Below are positions 18,031 through 27,500 of a stretch of 64,000 bases of DNA, piece by piece. The DNA lies in the NCBI GenBank assembly GCA_001803165.1, contig MHAZ01000009.1:62001-126000 (forward strand), written 5' to 3'. The position numbers and the translations under genes were made by a program. The DNA is from Stygiobacter sp. RIFOXYC2_FULL_38_25. GTDB taxonomy: Bacteria > Bacteroidota > Ignavibacteria > Ignavibacteriales > Melioribacteraceae. Positions within the stretch are counted from its first letter, which is position 1. Every line of letters begins with the position of its first letter. The notes under the pieces are model-generated. The model had not been told where the DNA came from. It ran no database searches and saw nothing but the letters and a program-made list of their open reading frames with translations.

Positions 18031-18549
18031 ATGTTCGAAGTTAAAATTAATGATGAGAAAAAAGAGATCTTAAACTTTAAGATTGATCTGATTAACAAAC
18101 GGCATCAAAGCGGATCGTTGATTGGGTTGCTGCAATCCGCACAAGATTCCTATGGCTACATACCCGAAAAAGTGATTGAATACATTAGTGAGTTGGTGAA
18201 GATTCCCGCCGCAGATATATACGGCGTGATAACATTTTATTCTCAGTTCAGATTAAAGCCGCTTGGCAAAAACATTATTCGCATTTGTGAAGGAACTGCT
18301 TGCCACGTTAATGGCGCCAAAACTGTACTACAAGTATTGCAAGACGAACTTGGGATTACAGTAGGGGAGACTTCTGAAGACGATAATTTCACTTTGCTCT
18401 CCGTTGCTTGTTTAGGCTGCTGCTCATTAGCTCCGGTAATGATGGTGAACGATGAAACGTTTGGAAATCTAACTACAGACAAAATTAAAAAGACGTTGAA
18501 AAATTTCCGCAGCAAACACATTACGGAGGCGGTGCATGAAAAAAATTAA
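18031..18549 (+). CDS. NuoE/HydC-like thioredoxin-fold [2Fe-2S] subunit
   Basis: 172 residues of the 24 kDa NADH dehydrogenase subunit family. The N-terminal helical part (LIGLLQSAQDSYGYIPE) and the four-Cys cluster ligands are present in CEGTACHVNG and ACLGCCSLAPVMMV. Such subunits pair with NuoF in complex I, bifurcating hydrogenases, formate dehydrogenases and Stn transhydrogenase. GAGGAACGG precedes the ATG. The last 14 bases overlap the NuoF-like gene, indicating one operon. Confidence 0.9.
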   Translation: MFEVKINDEKKEILNFKIDLINKRHQSGSLIGLLQSAQDSYGYIPEKVIEYISELVKIPAADIYGVITFYSQFRLKPLGKNIIRICEGTACHVNGAKTVLQVLQDELGITVGETSEDDNFTLLSVACLGCCSLAPVMMVNDETFGNLTTDKIKKTLKNFRSKHITEAVHEKN

Positions 18550-20299
18550 AGTTGGACTTGGAACTTGTGGTATTTCCGCCGGCGGAGAATTGGTATTCAA
18601 CCGTTTCAAAGATGAATTGCTGAAACAGAACATTGATGCGGAGTTAAGTGAAACCGGCTGCAACGGAATGTGTTACGAAGAAGCTTTGGTTGAAATTGAA
18701 GATGACCATAAAAGTTATCTCTACTCAAAAGTTACTGTTGATAGAGTTGGAAAAATTATTAATGAACATATTCTAAACAACAATCCGGTTAGTGATTGGA
18801 TAATAAAGAGCGAAAATATTTCTAAAGAAGCCGACTTCTTGAAGAATCAAACTCGCATTGTTCTCAGAAATTGCGGCGAGATTAATCCAACTTCGATTGA
18901 TGAATACATTGCGAAAAATGGTTACGATGCAATTCAGCAAGTATTGAATAAATCAACTCGCGAAGAAGTGATTGAGAATATCATCAAATCCGGTTTGCGC
19001 GGCAGAGGCGGCGGCGGATTTTCGACCGGAATGAAATGGAAGTTCGCCTACAATTCCAATTCGGAAAAGAAATATGTAATCTGCAACGCTGATGAAGGCG
19101 ATCCGGGCGCATTTATGGATCGAAGTGTTCTCGAAGGTGATCCGCATTCTGTACTTGAAGGAATGATGATTGCCGCTTATGCGATTGGCGCAAGTGAAGG
19201 TTACATTTACGCGCGTGCAGAATATCCGCTGGCTATTAAGCGATTAAAGATTGCTCTCGGTCAATGTTATAAAAAAGGATTCCTTGGAAAAAATATTTTC
19301 GGCTCCCGATTCAGTTTAGATATTAAAATTAAAGAAGGCGCCGGCGCTTTTGTTTGCGGTGAAGAAACAGCGCTAATGGCTTCGATAGAAGGCAAGCGTG
19401 GCGTGCCGAGATTGCGTCCGCCATTCCCGGCAGTTTCCGGTTTGTGGGGAAAGCCGACAAACATTAACAATGTTGAAACATTTGCAAACGTTCCTTGGAT
19501 TATTCTAAACGGCTGGGAAAAATATGCCGCGCTCGGAACTGAAAAAAGTAAAGGAACTAAAGTTTTTGCGCTTGCCGGTAAAATTAAAAAGAGCGGCTTG
19601 GTTGAAGTTCCGATGGGAATGACAATCAACGAAATCATTTTTAAAGTTGGCGGCGGAATTAAAGGCGACAAAAAATTCAAAGCTGTGCAGATGGGCGGAC
19701 CTTCCGGCGGATGCATACCGGCAAGTATGGGCGATCTAAAAATTGATTACGATGAAATAACGCGCACCGGCGCGATCATGGGCTCCGGCGGATTGATTGT
19801 TCTTGATGAAACAACTTGTATGGTTGATCTCGCAAAATATTTCTTGAACTTCACACAAAATGAATCTTGCGGTAAGTGTACTTTCTGCCGTCTTGGCACG
19901 AAACGAATGTTGGAAATCTTGGAACGTATTACCGATGGCAAAGGAAAAGAAAGCGATATCGGAATACTTGAAGACTTATCAACCAAAATTAAATCTGCAA
20001 GTCTTTGCGGCTTAGGACAAACAGCGCCGAATCCGGTTTTAACAACGCTGAAATATTTCCGCGAAGAATACGAAGCTCACATTTACGATAAAAAATGTCC
20101 GGCACATAGCTGCCCATCGTTAATTACTTACTCTATTAGCGAAGAGTATTGCAAAGGCTGCGGAGTTTGTATTAAGTCTTGCCCAACCGGCGCAATCACC
20201 GGAAAGAAAAAAGAAGTTCACTTGTTGGATAACGGATTGTGCATCAAGTGCGGTAAATGTTTTGATGCATGCAACCTTGATGCAGTAATTAAAAATTGA
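18536..20299 (+). CDS. NuoF/HydB-like FMN and NADH-binding subunit with extra ferredoxin domains
   Basis: 587 residues. An N-terminal thioredoxin-like segment has Cys residues in GTCGISAGG and GCNGMCYEEA. The NuoF core holds the FMN/NADH motifs GRGGGGFSTGMKW and ADEGDPGAFMDRS, and the [4Fe-4S] ligands in SCGKCTFCRLG plus a later Cys. A C-terminal two-cluster ferredoxin follows (CKGCGVCIKSCPTGA and CIKCGKCFDAC). This longer layout is that of bifurcating hydrogenase HydB, HndC and Stn subunits rather than complex I NuoF. It should exchange electrons between NAD(H) and the clusters of the large partner. GGAGG precedes the ATG. Confidence 0.9.
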   Translation: MKKIKVGLGTCGISAGGELVFNRFKDELLKQNIDAELSETGCNGMCYEEALVEIEDDHKSYLYSKVTVDRVGKIINEHILNNNPVSDWIIKSENISKEADFLKNQTRIVLRNCGEINPTSIDEYIAKNGYDAIQQVLNKSTREEVIENIIKSGLRGRGGGGFSTGMKWKFAYNSNSEKKYVICNADEGDPGAFMDRSVLEGDPHSVLEGMMIAAYAIGASEGYIYARAEYPLAIKRLKIALGQCYKKGFLGKNIFGSRFSLDIKIKEGAGAFVCGEETALMASIEGKRGVPRLRPPFPAVSGLWGKPTNINNVETFANVPWIILNGWEKYAALGTEKSKGTKVFALAGKIKKSGLVEVPMGMTINEIIFKVGGGIKGDKKFKAVQMGGPSGGCIPASMGDLKIDYDEITRTGAIMGSGGLIVLDETTCMVDLAKYFLNFTQNESCGKCTFCRLGTKRMLEILERITDGKGKESDIGILEDLSTKIKSASLCGLGQTAPNPVLTTLKYFREEYEAHIYDKKCPAHSCPSLITYSISEEYCKGCGVCIKSCPTGAITGKKKEVHLLDNGLCIKCGKCFDACNLDAVIKN

Positions 20300-20310
20300 G
20301 GACTTCAGAA

Positions 20311-23300
20311 ATGGAAAATATAATTGTAACTATAAACGGAAAAGAAATATCAGCATCGCCGGATAAAACGATTCTTCAAGTCGTGCATGAAAACAAACTT
20401 GATACAATTCCGACTTTATGTCATGATCAACGCTTAGAGCATTTCACTTCTTGCTTCATGTGTGTTGTAGAAATTGAAGGATTGAACAAACTTGTCCCAT
20501 CATGCGCAACAAAGATTTCCAACGGAATGAAAATTCAAACAAGAAACCAAAAAGTAGTTGATACAAGAAAGACTGCGCTGGAACTAATCATGTCTAACCA
20601 TTACGCAGATTGCATTGGTCCGTGCAAGAATAACTGTCCGGCTGGTGTTGATGCGCAATCATACATCGCTTTAATCTCGATGGGACAATATGAAGAAGCG
20701 CTAAAGTTGATTAAAGAAAGCAATCCGCTTCCTCTTTCTATTGGAAGAGTTTGCGTGCGCGATTGCGAAAACGCTTGCCGCAGAAGTTATGTTGATGAAG
20801 CAGTGGCGGTAAACGCAATGAAAAGATTTGTTGCTGATTTTGATGCGTATGATAAATGGATTCCCAAACTCAAAGAAAAGAAAAACAAACGTGTGGCAGT
20901 AATTGGCGGCGGACCGGCTGGTTTAACTTGCGCTTACTATTTAACAATCGAAGGTTACTCTGTAACAATTTTTGAAAAACTTCCTAAGCTTGGCGGAATG
21001 CTTCGCTACGGAATTCCGGAATACCGTTTGCCGAAGAAAATTTTAGATTCTGAAATCAGCTGGATTCTTGATCTCGGCGTTGAGGCAAAAACAAATGTTG
21101 AACTTGGAACAGACTTTAGTGTTAAAGATTTGATGCACAGCGGATATGAATCAGTTTTTATTTCTGTTGGTGCGCATAAAGCAAGCCGCCTCGGTTTAGA
21201 TGGCGAAGACAATGTAAAAGGCATTTACCGTGGAATTGATTTCTTGCGTGAAGTAATGCTGAACAAAATTCCGGAATTGAATGGAACTGTAGTTGTTGTT
21301 GGCGGCGGAAACACAGCAATTGATGCCGCAAGAACTGCAATGCGCTGCGGTGCCGACTCGGTGAAAATTGTTTACAGAAGAAGCATCAAAGAAATGCCGG
21401 CTCATCACGAAGAAATTGAAGCGGCGCAAAAAGAAGGTGTGGAAATTCTTTTCCTCACGAATCCGAAATCGCTTGTTTCTGAAAATGGAGTGCTGAAAGG
21501 AATTGAATGTTTGAAGATGGGATTGGAAGAAGGTAAACCGGGCGAAAGACCAAAACCGGTTCCGATCCTCGGCTCCGAATATATTGTTGAGTGTGATCAT
21601 TTAATCAGTGCGATTGGACAAGCGGTAGATACTTCATTCATTAATTATGATAACGACTTTATGCTTGAGAAATGGGGAACTGTGATTGTAAATAAAGACA
21701 CGCTTGAAACAACAATAGCCGGTGTATTTGCCGGCGGCGATGTTGTAACCGGTCCGCTTACAGCAATTACTTCAATCGCTCAAGGAAGAAAAGCAGCTAA
21801 CGCAATAATGAGCTACTTAACAATCGGCGAAGCGAAAAAAGCTCCACAGAAATTCTACAGCTTCAAGCATAAGCTGGCAACTTTACATGAGAGAGAGTTC
21901 GACCACGTAAAGAAATTAGCGAGAGAAAAATTAAAAGAGCTTGAAATAATAGACCGCGTACATAGCTTCAAAGAAGTTGATCAAACATTCTCCGATGCTC
22001 AATGCGAAAGTGAAGTTGGAAGATGTTTGGAATGCGGCTGCTCTGAATATTCCGATTGCAAACTGCGCCAGTATTGTGATGAATACCAGATAGACATTAA
22101 AGACTTTGTCGGTGAAGTGAAAAAATATACTGTTGATAACCGCCATCCATTTATTTCGCTCGATGCCAACAAATGTATTAATTGCGGAAAGTGTGTTAGA
22201 ACTTGCGCTGAAGTGTTAAAAGTTTCCGCTCTAGGATTTGTTTACCGCGGGTTTAAGTCTGTTGTAAAGCCGGCAATGGAAAAAGCGCTTGCTTCAACAA
22301 ATTGTATTGCTTGTGGAAACTGTATTGATGTCTGTCCAACCGGCGCGATATCGGAAAAGTTTCCTTTCAAAGTTCTCGGTACTCTGGAAAAAGAGAATTA
22401 CGAAACGGTTTGCAATTTCTGTTCTGTTGGCTGCAAAGTAAACTTCAAAAAAATTAATGATGATATTTTCTATGTCTCAAACTCAACTGATGAAATTAAG
22501 AACACGCACAACAACGGATTTTTGTGTACAAAGGGAAGATTTGGTCACCGATACTTATTCGAAAAAAATAGAATTCTTGATCCGATAGTAAGAAGGAATG
22601 GAATTACGCAAAACATGAAAGTCGACGAAGCGATTTCTTTTGTTGAAAAGAAATTGAAATCCATCATAAACGAATATGGAAATGATTCAGTTGCGGTTTT
22701 TGCTTCGCCCAAACTTTCTAACGAGGAGCTTTATCTTCTCCAAAAATTTGCCCGCGTTGGTTTGAAGAACAACAATATCGCCAGCATGAATAATCTCTTC
22801 TTCGGACTTGAACAAAATAGTCTAGATGATATGATCGGCTTTACAACTTCTACTGCTAAAATGGATGACCTCCGGAATGCCGATGTAATTGTGGTAATGA
22901 ATTCAAATCTCTCCGAAGAGAATTTGGTGATGGAATTAAAGATTAAAGCCGCTCAGAAAAAGGGAGCTAAGCTTGTTCTTATTAATTCCTCCGAAATAAA
23001 ACTTACCAAGTATGCCGACTTGTGGATTGATTCTAAGAAAGGAACAAACACATTGCTCATGAATCAAATGCTGAAACGCTTGATTGAAACCAATGCGCTT
23101 GATGAGAACTTTGTAAAAGAGAGAATTACCAACTACGATTTGTTGAAGAATGAATTTATAAAAGATAGCGACTTACTTGCCGAAGCTTACTCCGGTGTTG
23201 GCAAAGAAAGAATAGATAGATTATTTGAACTCCTCAAGAATTCCGGCTCGAACATTGTTTTTGTTTACAATGTTGATTCTACTTCCGATAAATCTATAAA

Positions 23301-24069
23301 TGATTTGAAAACTATCGGCAACTTTATGCTGCTGACCGGAAGACATGGAAAGCAAAATAATGGAATAATTGTTCTGCGCGAGTTTAATAACTCTACCGGA
23401 CTTCTTGAGATGGGAGTTTCGCCGGAATATTTGCCGGGTTATGTTCATACAAAAGAAGAGACAGAAGTAAACAAAATTGGCGAAGTATGGAAAACCGATT
23501 TGGAACAAATATTTAAGCCGGTTGATTTAGCTCTGAAAATGAAAAGAGGAGAGATTAAAGCTGCGCTAATCTTTGGAGAAGATCCACTATCGAACAAAAA
23601 CAGCGAAAAGTATTTTAATAATGTTGAGTTCACAATTGTTTGCGACGCTTTCCAAACTTCAACTACAACTGATGCAGATGTTGTACTCCCGGCGGCAACA
23701 TACATTGAACAAAGCGGAACATACATTCGCTGCGACAATACTACTCAGCGCTCAACCAAAATTGTAAATGGCTTGCACGATTTTGAAAACTGGCAGCTGA
23801 TTGCTAAACTGGCTCATCATTTTGCATCCGGATTTGAATTTGAGTCATCTGCAGACATACTTAAAGAAATTAAATCTGTAGATAGATTTATGGCGCACGC
23901 AGAGCTTAATTCGTCTTGGTTAGATGGATATTTCTCGAACGGATTCAGCAAAGAAAAGTTTTCTTTGGCGGAATGTGAAGTAGATCTTTCTACATTTGAT
24001 CCGGTAAAAGAAACCATTCATTTTCAAGAGAATTATTATCTTAACACTATCAAAAAGAAGCTTATGTAA
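20311..24069 (+). CDS. Giant fusion: NuoG-like ferredoxin, NfnB/GltD-like flavoprotein, ferredoxin and FdhA-like domain
   Basis: I choose the ATG at 20311 (GAGGA at 20298-20302); an upstream TTG at 20296 is less likely. The product has 1252 residues. Residues 1-75 are a [2Fe-2S] domain (Cys37, 48, 51, 65). About 95-180 is a GltD-type [4Fe-4S] region (DCIGPCKNNCPAG, GRVCVRDCENAC). FAD (VAVIGGGPAGLTCAYYL, near 193) and NAD(P) (VVVVGGGNTAIDAARTA, near 326) sites follow. A two-cluster ferredoxin (CINCGKCVRTC, CIACGNCIDVC) lies near 620-680. From about 699 a molybdopterin-oxidoreductase-like part begins (CNFCSVGC, FLCTKGRFGHRYL). The usual catalytic Cys/Sec segment is replaced by ASMNNLFFGLEQN, so that part may be structural. 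Probably the core of an electron-bifurcating transhydrogenase with the two preceding gene products. Confidence 0.8.
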   Translation: MENIIVTINGKEISASPDKTILQVVHENKLDTIPTLCHDQRLEHFTSCFMCVVEIEGLNKLVPSCATKISNGMKIQTRNQKVVDTRKTALELIMSNHYADCIGPCKNNCPAGVDAQSYIALISMGQYEEALKLIKESNPLPLSIGRVCVRDCENACRRSYVDEAVAVNAMKRFVADFDAYDKWIPKLKEKKNKRVAVIGGGPAGLTCAYYLTIEGYSVTIFEKLPKLGGMLRYGIPEYRLPKKILDSEISWILDLGVEAKTNVELGTDFSVKDLMHSGYESVFISVGAHKASRLGLDGEDNVKGIYRGIDFLREVMLNKIPELNGTVVVVGGGNTAIDAARTAMRCGADSVKIVYRRSIKEMPAHHEEIEAAQKEGVEILFLTNPKSLVSENGVLKGIECLKMGLEEGKPGERPKPVPILGSEYIVECDHLISAIGQAVDTSFINYDNDFMLEKWGTVIVNKDTLETTIAGVFAGGDVVTGPLTAITSIAQGRKAANAIMSYLTIGEAKKAPQKFYSFKHKLATLHEREFDHVKKLAREKLKELEIIDRVHSFKEVDQTFSDAQCESEVGRCLECGCSEYSDCKLRQYCDEYQIDIKDFVGEVKKYTVDNRHPFISLDANKCINCGKCVRTCAEVLKVSALGFVYRGFKSVVKPAMEKALASTNCIACGNCIDVCPTGAISEKFPFKVLGTLEKENYETVCNFCSVGCKVNFKKINDDIFYVSNSTDEIKNTHNNGFLCTKGRFGHRYLFEKNRILDPIVRRNGITQNMKVDEAISFVEKKLKSIINEYGNDSVAVFASPKLSNEELYLLQKFARVGLKNNNIASMNNLFFGLEQNSLDDMIGFTTSTAKMDDLRNADVIVVMNSNLSEENLVMELKIKAAQKKGAKLVLINSSEIKLTKYADLWIDSKKGTNTLLMNQMLKRLIETNALDENFVKERITNYDLLKNEFIKDSDLLAEAYSGVGKERIDRLFELLKNSGSNIVFVYNVDSTSDKSINDLKTIGNFMLLTGRHGKQNNGIIVLREFNNSTGLLEMGVSPEYLPGYVHTKEETEVNKIGEVWKTDLEQIFKPVDLALKMKRGEIKAALIFGEDPLSNKNSEKYFNNVEFTIVCDAFQTSTTTDADVVLPAATYIEQSGTYIRCDNTTQRSTKIVNGLHDFENWQLIAKLAHHFASGFEFESSADILKEIKSVDRFMAHAELNSSWLDGYFSNGFSKEKFSLAECEVDLSTFDPVKETIHFQENYYLNTIKKKLM

Positions 24070-24072
24070 AGG

Positions 24073-25935
24073 ATGATCTCATTTAATGATTTCCGGCTAG
24101 TGATGGACTTATATGAAAACGTTGCCATCATCGGAAAAGATTTGAAACTGATTTATGTAGGAAAATCACTAGCTGAATTATTAAAGCAAAATGAAATCGA
24201 ACTCGATAACCTTTCACCAAACAACAATTCAAGTAAAAACCTTTCCTTAATAACCGGCGTAATTCCAAAACTGCTCAGTACCAAAGAACCGCAGTTTATA
24301 AAACTTTCACCCACATTAGAACTAATTACCTTTTTGGCAAACGATGGTGAGTCTATTTTCATCGGACTCAAAGAAAAAGTTATTCGTATTCAAACGATTG
24401 CTCACCAGCTTAAAGAGAGAGTGAAAGAGCTTGAATGCCTTTATGGCGTCAGCAAAGAAATGGATTCTCCAAAGAGAAGCATTGATGAAATTCTTTACAA
24501 CTGTACAAAGCTAATCGAAAAATCTTTTCAATATCCCGACGATACAGCTGTTAATATTGAGATTGGCAAGAAAATCTATGGTGAGATTAAGTATGATTCA
24601 CAGCAGATTAAAGATGTACTTGCTTCGGATATTTATTTGGGTGACCTGAAGAAGGGTGAAGTAAAAGCGTTTTTGAAAAACGATCTTGGCTTTCTCGATG
24701 AAGAAAAAAAACTGTTAGATGAAATTGCGTTAAAGATTGAGAGCTTGATTGAGCGGCAAGAAAAAACAGTTAATTACGAAAAGCAGCAAAAGATTCTTTC
24801 CGCGAAAAATGAAGCTCTAATTAGGATGACGGAAGAATGCTACCAGAAGAGAGAAAAGCTTAACACTTTCATTAAAGCCATATCGGAAATAATTGTTGTT
24901 GTAGATACAGAATTCAACATAGTAATGTCGAACAAAGATGAAATTGGTGATGACGGGAAATGCTACAACAAGATTTTCGGCTTGAACGAAAGATGCACTG
25001 ATTGTCCGGCAATTATCACTTTTAATTCCGCGCAGGATGCGGCTTCAGAGCGTATTCACGAAGAAAAAAATATTTTGCTCGATACTCATCCAATCCGCAG
25101 CAGCGATGGTAAAGTTGATAGGGTGCTGGAAGTATGCCGGGATGTTACTAATCAGAAACTATTGGAATCGCAGTTAATACAATCTTACAAACTTGCTTCG
25201 CTTGGTAAACTTGTAGCCGGTGTTGCTCACGAAATCAATAATCCCAATACATTTATACTTGGTAATCTGAAAATCATTAATGAATCGTTCGATGATATTT
25301 TCCCGATACTGGATGATTATTTCAAATCGCACGATGATCTGAGAATCGCGCGGCTGAATTATAACGTTTTCAAAGAAAATATTTCTGTGCTGGTTAACGA
25401 TATGATTAACGGGGCTAACCGCACAAAGAAAATTGTTTCCGACTTGAGAAACTTTGCTAAGAAAGATGACGGCGCGCTGACTGATGATGTTGATATTAAT
25501 TATATCATCAAGAATAATCTAACACTTACCAGGAAACATATTAAGAAGTACGCCGGACTCGAAGTTAATCTGAATGAAGATATCCCGACGTTTAAAGGAA
25601 GCTTTAATAAAATAGAACAAGTGCTGCTCAATCTTGCCATCAATGGTTCCGAAGCGATTGAACATGATCATGGCATGGTTACAATATCAACTAACTACGA
25701 TGCGAAGAGTAATGAAGTGGTTTTGATTGTTAGCGATAACGGTTCCGGTATGAGTGAAGCTACTATCAAAAATATTTTCGATCCTTTCTTTACAACCAAA
25801 CGTGATAAAGGCGGTACGGGATTAGGGCTATCTATTACATACGGTATCATTAGAGAAATCAACGGAAAAATAGAGGTGACTTCTAAAGTTGGTGTAGGTA
25901 CAACGTTCACAATTCGAATTCCCGCAACAAGGTAA
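24073..25935 (+). CDS. PAS-containing sensor histidine kinase
   Basis: 620 residues, no membrane segment, so it is cytosolic. A PAS-like domain lies at about 270-365, with a CxxC pair (Cys308, Cys311 in RCTDCPA) that could sense redox state or bind a metal. The HisKA box has His386 in VAHEINNPNTF. The ATPase domain shows NLAINGSEAI, SDNGSGMSE and GGTGLGLSIT. It begins 3 bases after the giant fusion gene stop, and the response regulator follows after 3 bases, so all are probably co-transcribed. The natural reading is that it senses the redox state this complex affects; that is inference. Confidence 0.88.
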   Translation: MISFNDFRLVMDLYENVAIIGKDLKLIYVGKSLAELLKQNEIELDNLSPNNNSSKNLSLITGVIPKLLSTKEPQFIKLSPTLELITFLANDGESIFIGLKEKVIRIQTIAHQLKERVKELECLYGVSKEMDSPKRSIDEILYNCTKLIEKSFQYPDDTAVNIEIGKKIYGEIKYDSQQIKDVLASDIYLGDLKKGEVKAFLKNDLGFLDEEKKLLDEIALKIESLIERQEKTVNYEKQQKILSAKNEALIRMTEECYQKREKLNTFIKAISEIIVVVDTEFNIVMSNKDEIGDDGKCYNKIFGLNERCTDCPAIITFNSAQDAASERIHEEKNILLDTHPIRSSDGKVDRVLEVCRDVTNQKLLESQLIQSYKLASLGKLVAGVAHEINNPNTFILGNLKIINESFDDIFPILDDYFKSHDDLRIARLNYNVFKENISVLVNDMINGANRTKKIVSDLRNFAKKDDGALTDDVDINYIIKNNLTLTRKHIKKYAGLEVNLNEDIPTFKGSFNKIEQVLLNLAINGSEAIEHDHGMVTISTNYDAKSNEVVLIVSDNGSGMSEATIKNIFDPFFTTKRDKGGTGLGLSITYGIIREINGKIEVTSKVGVGTTFTIRIPATR

Positions 25936-25938
25936 GCT

Positions 25939-27321
25939 ATGACAAAAATTCTTCTTATTGATGATAACCAGGCTGTATTAAATTTTCTCAGAATTCTTCT
26001 TCTTCAAAAAGATCAGTATGAAGTTGAGACTCTTCAAGACAGTACAAAAGCTTACGATTTAATTGAGCAAGGCAGATTTGATGTTTTAATTCTTGATATG
26101 GATATGCCGAATGTTTCCGGTTTAGATATTCTGAAGTACATCCAAAAAAATAAAATTGTTCTTAAGACTATTGTTCTTACAGGTGTGGAAGATATTGATC
26201 TAGCGATTTCCGCAATGAAACTTGGAACTTACGATTACATGCTGAAGCCTGTTGACGAGGTTCAGTTATTCAAGGCAATTGAAACTGTTGTTCATGAAAA
26301 AGAGCTTCTTAAGAAGGGTGAAATCCCTCATAAGCTTTCTTTGGATTCCCTCAAGTACAAAGAAGTTTTTCAAAATGTGATTACTCAAGATGAAAACATG
26401 ATTAAGATTTTTCATGTTGTGGAAAAATTTGCCGAGACTGATAACAGCGTTTTGATTTGGGGAGAAAGCGGCAGCGGGAAAGAATTGATTGCGCAGGCGA
26501 TTCATCAGATAAGCAACCGCCGTGACAAAAACTTTGTTGCTGTAAACGCGGGCGCTTTTGCTCATGAGTTGTTTTCATCGGAATTCTTTGGACATGAAAA
26601 AGGTGCATTTACCGGCGCTTCGCGCGATAAGATTGGCTTTATTGAAGAAGCCGACGGCGGAACTCTTTTTCTTGATGAGATTGGTGAGCTTTCTTTGCCG
26701 ATTCAAGTAAAACTTTTGCGCGTTCTGCAAGAGGAAGAATTCTACCGGCTCGGCTCAACAAAAAATATTAAAGCCGATGTACGCATTATAGCCGCGACAA
26801 ACAAAAATCTCTTTGATGAAATTCGAAAAGGAAGTTTTAGAAAAGATTTGTTCTTCCGGCTTAATATCAACTCTATAAACCTTCCGGCGCTTCGCGATAG
26901 GAAAGGGGATATCGAACTGCTCGCTAATTATTTTTTGGAAAAATTTAACAGCAAGTATAAACGCAATATCAAAAGGATTTCCGATTCATTGCTGGCGTGT
27001 CTAAAATCTTATTCCTTTCCGGGCAATGTGCGCGAGCTGATGAACTTGATTAACAGCGCTATCATTGTTGAAACCGGAGACGAGCTTAAAAAGAAATCTT
27101 TGCCCAATTATTTTTTAGAAAACAATAACAGTTACGGATTGGTGGATCGCGAATCGGCTATCTGTTCTTTGGCGGAAATGGAAAAAGAACACATCGGAAA
27201 GATTTTGAGGTTCGCGAATAACAACCGCACAAAAGCAGCGGAAATTCTTGGTATCTCCCGCGTTAATCTCATTGCTAAAATCAAAAAGTATAGTTTGGAT
27301 AAAGCAGCAGAAGGGGAATAA
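25939..27321 (+). CDS. NtrC-family sigma-54-dependent response regulator
   Basis: 460 residues. The receiver has Asp53 in LILDMDMPN and Lys in MLKPVD. The AAA+ domain has Walker [15 protein letters not shown] near residue 175, the sigma-54 contact loop GAFTGAS near 223, and [11 protein letters not shown] Fis-type helix-turn-helix is at the C-terminus ([16 protein letters not shown]). It activates transcription from -24/-12 promoters when phosphorylated, presumably by the adjacent kinase. Its targets are unknown. Confidence 0.93.
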   Translation: MTKILLIDDNQAVLNFLRILLLQKDQYEVETLQDSTKAYDLIEQGRFDVLILDMDMPNVSGLDILKYIQKNKIVLKTIVLTGVEDIDLAISAMKLGTYDYMLKPVDEVQLFKAIETVVHEKELLKKGEIPHKLSLDSLKYKEVFQNVITQDENMIKIFHVVEKFAETDNSVLIWGESGSGKELIAQAIHQISNRRDKNFVAVNAGAFAHELFSSEFFGHEKGAFTGASRDKIGFIEEADGGTLFLDEIGELSLPIQVKLLRVLQEEEFYRLGSTKNIKADVRIIAATNKNLFDEIRKGSFRKDLFFRLNINSINLPALRDRKGDIELLANYFLEKFNSKYKRNIKRISDSLLACLKSYSFPGNVRELMNLINSAIIVETGDELKKKSLPNYFLENNNSYGLVDRESAICSLAEMEKEHIGKILRFANNNRTKAAEILGISRVNLIAKIKKYSLDKAAEGE

Positions 27322-27500
27322 AGAGTTAGGCTACAAAATTCCTCAAGACATAATTCAGTTCTCTAATAGCTCAACGGAAAATTTTACCATTTCTCTCCGA
27401 TAAAAATTACTCCAATTAGAAAATGAATTGGTTAGCTGCTACAATTACCTAATAAGTTTTTGGTCTGATAGTTGCATTGTCTCAGCAATTCATTAAAAAA

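Noticed and set aside
18031-24069. [FeFe] hydrogenase HydABC
   Set aside because: The NuoE/NuoF parts fit, but no H-cluster Cys motifs exist in the third gene.
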